Positions 55,787 to 64,000 of a DNA stretch of 64,000 nt are shown here, in pieces; positions within the stretch are counted from its first letter, which is position 1; each line of letters starts with the position of its first letter. The notes under the pieces were generated by a model that was given only the letters and a program-made list of their open reading frames with translations, was not told where the DNA came from and did no database searches. The stretch comes from Cladophialophora immunda. Its lineage: Eukaryota; Ascomycota; Eurotiomycetes; Chaetothyriales; Herpotrichiellaceae. The translations under genes and the position numbers were made by a program. The DNA lies in contig NW_015622543.1 of the NCBI RefSeq assembly GCF_000835495.1, positions 4,576,619 to 4,640,618 on the forward strand, written 5' to 3'.

Positions 55787-56604
55787 CGAGTAATGACCCG
55801 CGAAGAGCAAGCAGAAACTGGCAATAAGTCCTGAAAGACAGTTGCAAACAGTGACGAGAGGGAGACCCAGAGAAGAAAAGATGGATGGACGGGGTTGGGG
55901 ATCGCCAACAATAGCGCAGATAAAGACCAGGAGAAGGAGACGATCTCGATTTCAACGGTCCAGCATGCTCTAGCAAAATGTTATGGTTGCGGGACACGCG
56001 GGGCACGAGGCCCTTTCTGGAACTCGGCGCTCGGTGCTTGTGCCAATTGTTCCAGTGACCGTACCAGCCCCAAGCACTCCGGAGTAAATAGTTAGCTCGG
56101 GCGAGCCACGGCAAATGTGGAGGGAGCTAGACATTCCAATCATGGGGAAGTGGCTGTTACAGTACTATCAGATCAGGTATGGTTCCCCTATCCTAGTGAG
56201 GTTTCTGCTTGCTTGCATTCACCCCCAACAATTTTGACCACGCCCTCTTGAAGTTCGTATAGAAATGCCACGAATACGAGTAGGGTCCAGCTCAGTTTCT
56301 TCATTCTTGGGACTATATCTTCGCCGGAACCCTTAGGGCGTGGTGGGATCCCGCGTATTGGACTTCTGGAACTTCTCGAAACTGGAATCTGAGGGCTCCA
56401 CAAAAATGAACCTTGAGGATCTTGCAATAGAGAATGCATGTGCAGCTGACTGGTTAACCAAGCTCACATAGTCCTTAAGCTATGTTTGTCCAAGATATCC
56501 CTCGAAGAATCTCCTAAAAATCAAGGCCAAAGGAGATCCAAAAGGAGGCAATATCTACCCTCGCGTAAAGCATATCGGGCAGAGACAACTACACGGGGTG
56601 CCTC
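55787..56604. other. Intergenic between Zn2Cys6 factor and P450
   Basis: 820 bp between two minus-strand genes; holds the regulator's promoter. No gene seen. Confidence 0.4.
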
Positions 56605-58341
56605 TCAAACCTTGCCATCCAACACTACTTGTCCCAGTTCTTCCACCAGCGCGTTCTGCAACGCAACTTCATTCCTGGGGATGAACCTGACCTTGTAGCT
56701 CCGGGGCAACATCACCAAAGAGTCCCGATTGGCGACGCCGCGAATCGGGTGGGACTCGATCGGTCCGTGCGGGCGAATCTCGTAGCTGTTGAGGAGGCGC
56801 AAGAACAAGAGGTACAGTTCCCGGTAGGCCAGCTGCGTGCCGATACACATTCGGTGCCCGACACCAAAAGTGAAGAGCGGTGCGTCGGGCTGTTCCCGCC
56901 AGCGCTCAGGGCGAAAGGCTTCGGGGTCATCCCAGACCGCAGGATCTGCACGGAGGTAAACAAGGGGATCGCCATCGGCTTTGCAGAGGCGGAGGGGCTG
57001 GCTCACCCATGTTACAAGCCCATGCATTCAGAAAGAGGATCGTCCCCTTCGGGACAAGTTTGCCTTCATAGGTGAAGTTGGCGATGGATCGCCGGGGCAA
57101 TGCAAGACGAGTCACCGCGTAGTACCTAGGGACACACGTTAGCAGCGAAGACGTCGAAGGCCTGGCCTATGAACCTACCGCATAATCTCTTTGATCATCA
57201 TGACAAGATACTCACACGATTGCCGGTCGTAGGCGTCGCATAGCGGTGCGTCATCTCCATACGTTGCCATGATTGCTTCCTGCGCCTTCTTCTGAATCTC
57301 GGGCATTGTGGCCAACATGGCGATGCCCCAGCCGACTGCTCCATTCATAGTGTCCAGTCCCGCAGTCAGCATGGTCAGGTTCAAACTGCTCAACTCCATC
57401 TCGTCCAGCTTCGTCTCCTGGTCGAGCTTCACATTGGCCCTGATGCACGGTTTGTGCTCGCCCTGCTTCATCTTCTCGTCCAATCCTCGGTCAAGAGCGC
57501 CGATATACTTGTCCCTGCGGGTCCTCATGTCGGCGGCGACGGTCGAGCTGGAGTTGAATGGGTTCAACCTCAAGAGAGGAACGTAGTCTTGCAGATTGCC
57601 CGTGGTGCTGCGGAAGTTGCTGATTTGGTCCTCGACGTACACGATTTCTCGGAACACATCCGACTGTGATCCCATGCGGTCACCCCAGTGCAGCGTGAGG
57701 CCCAGACTGAGGTTCAAGCGCAGGAAAAGAGGCATTGGATCAATCGCTCTCCCGCCCGATTGACCATACTTGAGCGCCTCCGCCAAGAAGAATCGCGTCT
57801 CGATGTCGAGATGCGGGATGTAGCTCTCGACAGCGGGGCGGTTCAGGGCCGCACTGACCACCTTGCGCCGTTTTCGAAGAGAATTCGTGTATGGGGTAGT
57901 GCCTAGGGTTGTGCCGGATGTGCTGGCGATAATCTGTGACATTAGTAACGGCTTGGACTTAGATCGAGGTATTGCTTTTACCTTGTGGAACGTGTAGAAT
58001 TCTGGTCTCGACGCCGTCGCTTGCGAATTCTGGATCAGTATTGCTTTCGCGGCCGCCGCACTGTTGATGACGAGGACGGGAATGTTCCCAAGCTGGACCT
58101 GATACACGGCCCCATACTTTCTTGACCATACCCTATATTGCTCTGGAATGTCCTTTCCGCGCAGCTGCCACAGATTGCCCACGATTGGGAGTCCAACAGG
58201 CCCTGAGAACTTTGGTATTCTGGATTTCCATCTGACAAACTCGTAAACAATGAACGTGACAGATGTTACGAGGACAATGCCAAAGAGAGCAGCCTGACCG
58301 ATCGACTGGCTTTGGAAAGGGTCCAACTGGCTTGACGCCAT
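56605..58341 (-). CDS. Cytochrome P450, CYP504-like
   Basis: Membrane-anchored monooxygenase. N-terminal helix LFGIVLVTSVTFIVYEFV, then the hinge FSGPVGLPIVGNLWQL. I-helix segment SLNLTMLTAGLDTMNGAV, where the usual AGxDTT has Met; K-helix E-R pair in IKEIMR, PERW in FRPERWREQPDAP, and the heme loop FTFGVGHRMCIGTQLAYREL with the ligand Cys. General layout and the LTAGLDT segment resemble phenylacetate hydroxylases (CYP504), which start aromatic-acid catabolism, but this is a family-level guess. Three exons; the frame is intact. It neighbours an AtuA protein in the same orientation. Confidence 0.87.
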
Positions 58342-59157
58342 CTCACCGGAGTCTCAAAGAGCACTGGCTGAAACTTAGATGTAATCTCGACTGTCAAATT
58401 GCATATGTCCAGGCTTGTCTGCTGGTTCAATGGCAGATATACTGTTATGCAGCAAATAGAACAGAGAATGAGGTCGGAGCCGAGTATTTCCGCCGACGAC
58501 GGAGGTTCGTGAAACAAGGTCATGATCCATGGTCAACCAATGTTGCTCAGAGGTCATCCTGTGTGCACTGTGCAGCAGGGATGAGTGTGCAGTGTCTGGC
58601 TGGATGGAGGGCGGATGGACGAGGGCTCGGCGATGTTCCGAATCTCCGAGCCAGGTCGGGACCCATTTTGCTTTCCGACATGTTTAGAGACTCGCAACAC
58701 CTCCAGGCACAAAGCTGTGTAGGTGGAGAGGCTTCGGAGCGGGAGCGACAACGTCAAGCATCGGAAAAGGAGCTAGAGCAACAGAAGGCACAGTCCATGG
58801 CATTGAACGCGGCCTTAGAGCACCTGGAGCACATAAAGCACGCACGAATTCCCTTTCTTGGGAGGACGGCAACGGGTATGCGTACGGACTTCTCGCTCTC
58901 GTTCATCCGTATCCCGTCCCAACAGCAACATGGTGATCTGTTTTCTCAGGGCCAACATAGAAACACGCGTAACATAGAGCTCAAGTGCAATAGAAACAGG
59001 AGAAGCTAGAATCAGCAAGACAGCATAGTGCGATGCATTCTGGTTTCTCTCTTGATGCCATGCTACGATCGAGATCTGTCCCGAATGCATAGGAGCAGGC
59101 CCTCCGAAGTACCACCCACCAGTGACATGGTTTTCCCAGGCAACAAACCCCAGGCTT
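58342..59157. promoter_or_regulatory. Upstream region of the P450
   Basis: 815 bp between two minus-strand genes. The long plus ORF 58263-59009 overlaps the P450 start and has no domain. Confidence 0.4.
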
Positions 59158-61120
59158 TCACTCGTCTTCAAAGTCATCCTCCTCCCACGCCCATTGGAGA
59201 AACCGTTTGGGGACGTCGACGTGTTTCGCGCGGATGTAGTCGGTGAACCCTTTGCCTCGATTGTCCAAGAGCGTCGAACTGCTCACGCCGCGTCCCAGGA
59301 TCCCGTAGATGACAAAATGGACGGCGAATATGGTCGGGAACTCGACCCGTTCGATCCGGTACTCGTCCTTCCAGTCACGGCCGACAAGGCTCTTCATTCT
59401 GTCAATGGTGAGGAAGCTCCGCAGCCATTCCCAGATTTCGGGCCTGTCGGTGAACAGGCCCATGTTCACGTTCGGCCCCTTGTCGCCGGACCTTCCTATG
59501 ACGATGTTGCCGAGAGGCATCGTCACAGTCTCTCCGAAGGATTCGAGAGGAGTCGGATTGACGGGATCGTAGGATTCGCGTTCCTCGAGAGCTTCATATC
59601 TGGAAGGCCGTGTGACGGGGAACGTTCGCACGTTTCCATCTTTGTCGAGGATATGGGCGGCTTCTTCAATCTCGTCTTGTGGCATTATGCATGGATAGTA
59701 GACGTAGAATGTCTTGGGGTCGGCGGTTCTCATGTCCTGTGCCCAATGGAGTCCCTGCAGAAGAGTCAGTCGAGCTCTTTTTCTCACGATACGCATCTGG
59801 GTCACGGCCTCGTCAACTTACAGAGGGCTTTTGCTGTGTGTCGTCAGCCAGGATCAGCTTCAATGCCGACAGAGGCTCTGGCCGTTTGGCCTGTGCGAAG
59901 ATGCGGGAATAGGTGGTGCTTTCGAACATCCTCCTGGGGTTCGGCCTGGGACTGCCAATCATCTGGAACTCCAGCACGTCAAACTCTTTGGTCAAATCCC
60001 TTGCGTCCAGACGGGCTCTGATCTGCATCTCGTACAGCTTGTGCTTCCGACGGGTGGAATAACCCGCGAAATTGGCCAAGTTCTGCGCCTCGTAGCCCCC
60101 CTGGAAGAACACGGCTAACTTGGTCGTCGGAGGAGGTGGATAACCCTTGATGTTAGATAGTCGAACACGGTCCTTTCCTACTTGCTTGATTTGGCAGTGG
60201 TCGAGGACGGCTTTCACGTCGCTGTTGAGATAGACGTTGCCCTGGATCTCGTAAAGAAGCTGGCACTTGATCGTTTCTTCGGTGACCATGCCGCCAGTGC
60301 CTTCGTGCTTGGTGATCACGCAAGCTCCATCCTCCTCCACCTCCGCGATCGGGAATCCAGAATCAATGAAGGTTTCCAACGGAAATCGGTTGAAGCCTGA
60401 AAAGTTAGAGCCTGAGGCGTAAGCAGAGCATTCGATGATATGACCCGCGAGGAATGCTCCAGCCAAACGATCATAATCCGTATCCGCCCAGCCATACCAC
60501 CACCAGGCCGCTCCCATGATCGGAGCAGCATCAGCCACACGGCCGCAGATTATGATATCAGCGTTGTTTTCAAGCGCCTTGACAATCGCTCGGGCTCCAA
60601 GATAGGCGGTACACGCAAGCACTTCATCCGCCGTGAATTTCGCGTCCCGGTGGTTTCTTCCACTCCCGTCTTGAAAACTTGATGGTAGTTTTCCGTGCTC
60701 TTTGAGTGAAGACCTCACTCGGCCAGTGATGTTGTCGCCTGAGACGTACGCGACAGTCAGATTGTAGTTGTTCTTGTTGATCAGCTCCTGGCACCGCTTC
60801 GCTAGGTTTTGGGGGCCGAGCCCACCACCATTGACAATCACTTTAATGCCTTTCTGCGCGATGACATCCATGCTCAACTGTAATCCCTCCCAGCAATTCT
60901 TCTTGAAACCCTCGCCAGTGCCCTTATCCATGGCCGCCGCCTCCTGCGCAATGTTGTTCTCTGCAAGCCAGTCGCCAGTGATGAAGTCGACTGGGCCCAT
61001 AGTGGCTTGTTTGCGCATCTGCCATCCGGGTTCCATCTGACCTCCAGAACAGTTGGCAATGCGGACAGGGCGAGTGCCACGGACACTGCCGCCGTTCACC
61101 TCTTGTTTCATGGAAGGCAT
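59158..61120 (-). CDS. AtuA-like acyclic terpene utilisation protein (DUF1446)
   Basis: About 630-residue two-domain protein. The N-terminal DUF1446 part begins PVRIANCSGGQMEPGW, continues VDFITGDWLAENNIAQ, VIVNGGGLGPQNLA, VAYVSGDNITGRV, ADIIICGRVADAAPIMG and KHEGTGGMVTEETIKCQLLY, all highly typical. After a short intron the C-terminal AtuA ferredoxin-like domain has IVIGRSGDKGPNVNMGLF. Bacterial AtuA is required for growth on citronellol-type acyclic terpenes, although its reaction is not established. Start at 61120 (MPSMKQEVNGGSVRG). It is divergent from a CTF1/FarA-type regulator. Confidence 0.9.
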
Positions 61121-61878
61121 GATTGATCAAAACTCTTTGCGTCCTGGATATGGCAACTGCAGGTGATACTCGACAAAGATCGATCGAGTTATGCGTCGAG
61201 AACTGTGCCAATGCTGTACATCGTCCAGCCTCCAAGTTGGAACCTTTCTTTTCACCATGGACGGTACCGAGTTGGAGGTTCATGGTTTGTTCCTCGGCTA
61301 TAGCCCAGCTATTTGTGAGCAGTGGACAACCAGGGGATCTTGTTCGACCTCAGCACGGACCACGGTTCAGTCCTCCCAGAAGACAGATTGGAGGTGACCG
61401 CGGTTATTGGGCATGGTAGTTGCCGGGGGTATCGAGCACCCAGCCAGTACTCGTAGGCCCAGCTTGCCTTCACTAGCCAATGGAACTCGATGTCTCGTCA
61501 GCAACCACCCAGTCACTGCCCGCATTGGCAAGTATCCGACCTTGGCATATTCCCCTCAGACCTGGAGAGACCTGCAGGACCCCTCAGTTCCCCCGGCATG
61601 AATCTTAGTGTTTCCCCGCAAAAGGGAGGAGAGGCTGCATGCTGATCAGTTCCTGTGGGAAGCGAGGGAGCTTTCCATTAAGCGGAGCTGCGAAGTGGGC
61701 AAGGTCGCGCGCGTTACCGTGGTTCTCGCGGCATATGATACCCGCTTTGGAGCTCCGCCGGCTAACTGCTCACCCTTTCTTGAATTCTGGAAGAAGACCA
61801 TTCCTCAGGTTACTAGCCATCGAATTGCCATATCTTCATTCCCAGGGAGTGAATGGTTATCACCGTCGACCGGAGACT
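61121..61878. promoter_or_regulatory. Divergent promoter between AtuA-like gene and CTF1-type factor
   Basis: 760 bp. Contains CCTCGG at 61292-61297, the core bound by FarA/FarB/CTF1 proteins, about 170 bp upstream of the AtuA-like start and in the regulator's own promoter. Confidence 0.5.
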
Positions 61879-64000
61879 ATGCGCTTACATAACGACCTCA
61901 TCGCAACTGGACCGGCTCGAACGACCGCCCTTGGCCCGCCTCGATCAAGCGACAAGAGACCAAGCTCGCTGTTGGGAGCTGAGGCAGAGCGGGTGGTCAG
62001 GCGTCGCGCGTCCCGGGCTTGTCAGGCTTGTCGGGCCAAGAAAACTCGCTGCGATGTCACCGTGGCGGTTTCGCAGTGTACAAACTGCAGGCTGGACAAC
62101 ATCGAATGTGTTGTCCCGGTCTCGAAGAGGGGCAGGACTCAGCGTGCACGCCGGAGCAGTGTCCTCGAAAATGCAGAGAATACCTCATCTCATATCAGGG
62201 ACGGCTTGGGTGGCCTGGGTCTAGAAGCAGCAGAGAATGATTTCACCACGGCAAGCTCGCCCCTGAGCCCCGACGATCCTGCTCTCGTCCCGGTCTCGGT
62301 CACGTTTGACGAAGAGCTCGACAAGGCGCGAAGTTACCAGCAGCCTGCGGAGAGCGATGCCGACGAAGACAGCATCGACCGGGTGGTCATCGAGGCTCAC
62401 GGTGATGTCGTTGCCTCGGAGCCAGAAACCGGGATGGTGGCTAGCCCTTCCGTGAGGGCATCACTCCCTGGTTTCATTGCCAAGTTATCTACTCGCGTCA
62501 CGGGGGAAGATCTGGAGTTCCTTGTCCGAAAAGGAGCGATGACTATACCAGACCGCAGCGCGCGCATAGAAATCCTTCGCGGCTACTTATACGGCGTTCA
62601 CCCCTTCATGCCGATGTTAGACTTCCACACTCTCAGCCAGGCGGTCTTGCATGAGAGGGAAGACCTCCAAATAAGCCTCCTACTCTTCCAAGCCGTCATG
62701 TTTGCCGGACTACACCCACTCAAGTCGGATGCCATCAAACAACTTGGTTTCGAGTCGGTCAAGCAAGCCCGCGAAGTCTTCTTTAACCGCGTCAGACTCT
62801 TATACGAGTTCGACGTGGAGAAGGACCACGCTGCCATCTTACAGTCATTGCTCCTCATGAGCAATTGGTATGGGAAATGGGACGACCGGAAGCATACGTG
62901 GCATTGGACCGGCCTGGCCTACGACGTTGCACGAAACATGGGTTTGCACCGCGAGCCAACCACCAAATTCGGGTCAGAAAGCATTCGGCATTTCCGGAGG
63001 CGGCTCTGGTGGAGCTTGTACATACGAGATCGCTTGATTACACTCGGCACCCGCCGCCCGATGCGCATTCACGATGACGACTTCGACGTGGCCATGCTGA
63101 CCTTGGAGGATTTCGACCCCCGAGAAGTGGCGGAACCTTTCCAGACCCCATCCATGCGCCTGAGCGTTGAGGAGAACACGGCTATGGCCCTCATGTGTAT
63201 ACAGCTTGCAGAGCTCTGCAAACACATCGGGCGCGTGGTGTCATCCCAGTACACTGTCCTGAGTTCCCACCCAGACACCCCCTATACGATGATGGTGGTG
63301 TCCAAGTGCAACGTGGAAAATCCCCAGGAGTTGGAGCGCTGCGATCGAGAACTGGAAGAGTGGTGTCAGGCACAAGGTGGGAACACGGAGGGACGTGGTG
63401 CGCTGGCTGCTCCCCGTGACCCAAACAGCTGTTCCGGGGTATACTGGACGATCCTCAACATAACGTACCTGACGGTCCTGAATGTCCTCCATCGCGCGCA
63501 GGCCCTCCAAACCCCTTCCAAGTCTCCCGATTCCCGAAGCACCCAGATCTTGTCCCGGTCGAAGGTCAAGAAAACAGCCCGCATTCTCACCGAGTCGTTG
63601 CGGACCATGCTCCGCCGCGACCAGGTCCGCTTTCTGGGCCCGGTCGGGGTCACTGCGCTAGTGGCGGCCAGTCTCTCCCACGCGCTGGACATCAGAGCGC
63701 AGGATCCCGACGTCCACGACGCGGTTGCCTGGCGGCTCTCCCAAAACCTCCAGGTGCTCCAAGCTCTGAGTGAGATATATGCATCGGCGGACGCGGCAAT
63801 ATCGTTTCTCACCACCATTACTCAGAGAGCCGGTGGTCGTGTCCCCGCCCCTGCGCTGGAGCCTTTTGTCGCCAACCGCATCGGCAATCGTTCGCCAGCC
63901 CGTCGGCGAAGGAGCACCGATCAGCCCGACCGACGAACAACCCTCCACCCGGCGAACATGCAGGCCAGACCCTGCCCTACACCCACGGAAGGATACAACC
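61879..64000 (+). CDS. Zn2Cys6 transcription factor, CTF1/FarA type (3' end outside window)
   Basis: Open frame from ATG at 61879 to the window edge, without introns seen. Cluster: ACQACRAKKTRCDVTVAV, then CTNCRLDNIECVVPVSKRGR, the form found in cutinase-factor CTF1 and the fatty-acid regulators FarA/FarB. The middle region has LPGFIAKLSTRVTGEDLEFL, GYLYGVHPFMPMLDFHTL and LQSLLLMSNWYGKWDD, then GLAYDVARNMGLHREP and RRRLWWSLYIRDRL (fungal MHR). These factors bind CCTCGG and activate fatty-acid or cutin use. It is divergent from the AtuA-like gene, which suggests local control. Confidence 0.87.
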   Translation, partial: MRLHNDLIATGPARTTALGPPRSSDKRPSSLLGAEAERVVRRRASRACQACRAKKTRCDVTVAVSQCTNCRLDNIECVVPVSKRGRTQRARRSSVLENAENTSSHIRDGLGGLGLEAAENDFTTASSPLSPDDPALVPVSVTFDEELDKARSYQQPAESDADEDSIDRVVIEAHGDVVASEPETGMVASPSVRASLPGFIAKLSTRVTGEDLEFLVRKGAMTIPDRSARIEILRGYLYGVHPFMPMLDFHTLSQAVLHEREDLQISLLLFQAVMFAGLHPLKSDAIKQLGFESVKQAREVFFNRVRLLYEFDVEKDHAAILQSLLLMSNWYGKWDDRKHTWHWTGLAYDVARNMGLHREPTTKFGSESIRHFRRRLWWSLYIRDRLITLGTRRPMRIHDDDFDVAMLTLEDFDPREVAEPFQTPSMRLSVEENTAMALMCIQLAELCKHIGRVVSSQYTVLSSHPDTPYTMMVVSKCNVENPQELERCDRELEEWCQAQGGNTEGRGALAAPRDPNSCSGVYWTILNITYLTVLNVLHRAQALQTPSKSPDSRSTQILSRSKVKKTARILTESLRTMLRRDQVRFLGPVGVTALVAASLSHALDIRAQDPDVHDAVAWRLSQNLQVLQALSEIYASADAAISFLTTITQRAGGRVPAPALEPFVANRIGNRSPARRRRSTDQPDRRTTLHPANMQARPCPTPTEGYN

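Noticed and set aside
58263..59009. 248-residue plus-strand ORF
   Set aside because: Overlaps the P450 start on the other strand; composition looks random.
59122..60021. 299-residue plus-strand ORF
   Set aside because: Antisense to the AtuA-like gene, no family similarity.

Overview
The window is ascomycete nuclear DNA. The genes carry short GT-AG introns of about 50-90 bp. The window holds four Zn2Cys6 transcription factors, fungal-type MFS permeases, a TAP-like hydrolase, a STAND (NACHT-TPR) protein and mitochondrial presequences on metabolic enzymes. The gene mix fits Pezizomycotina; a black-yeast or other Eurotiomycete-like genome is only an inference. No rRNA, tRNA, CRISPR array or intact transposon was recognised.

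Left block (0.3-20.7 kb), intact genes: sugar-porter MFS, GMC oxidoreductase, PRISE-type short-chain reductase, acetoacetate-decarboxylase-like protein, secreted SMP-30-like propeller, HTD2/MaoC-type dehydratase, acyl-CoA dehydrogenase, Yhm2-type citrate/2-oxoglutarate carrier, a lipoyl E2 of the 2-oxoglutarate dehydrogenase type, a D-2-hydroxyacid dehydrogenase and a 2-pyrone-4,6-dicarboxylate-hydrolase-like amidohydrolase. Together they look like an unlinked-to-known catabolic cluster: uptake, alcohol oxidation, enone reduction, CoA-ester dehydrogenation and hydration in mitochondria, and delivery to 2-oxo-acid metabolism.

Middle block (21-35 kb) is mostly a gene graveyard: a 3' MFS remnant, the C-terminal piece of a subtilase, a TAP-like hydrolase with a frameshift in its nucleophile elbow, a NACHT-TPR gene with a frameshift and a stop, a CHAT-protease fragment, an ankyrin protein and a 3'-5' exonuclease-like gene with a frameshift and a missing catalytic Asp. 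A DUF1275 membrane protein at 34.9 kb is intact.

Right block (35.8-64 kb): a second metabolic set with its own regulators. It has a Zn2Cys6 factor, a malonyl-CoA-synthetase-like AMP ligase (one frameshift, one probable GC-AG intron), a Dal5-type MFS permease (C-terminal frameshift), a second Zn2Cys6 factor, a peroxisomal (SKL) enoyl-CoA isomerase/hydratase, a second intact MFS permease, a small DUF1330-like protein, a third Zn2Cys6 factor, a CYP504-like P450, an AtuA/DUF1446 protein and a CTF1/FarA-type Zn2Cys6 factor that runs off the window. AtuA, P450, CoA ligase, isomerase and a fatty-acid-type regulator together suggest oxidation of a branched or terpenoid acid through CoA esters; this is inference.

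Several single-base frameshifts fall between about 24.9 and 42.0 kb, while long multi-exon genes on both sides read cleanly. Either this stretch is decaying or it holds uncorrected sequencing indels; read mapping would decide.
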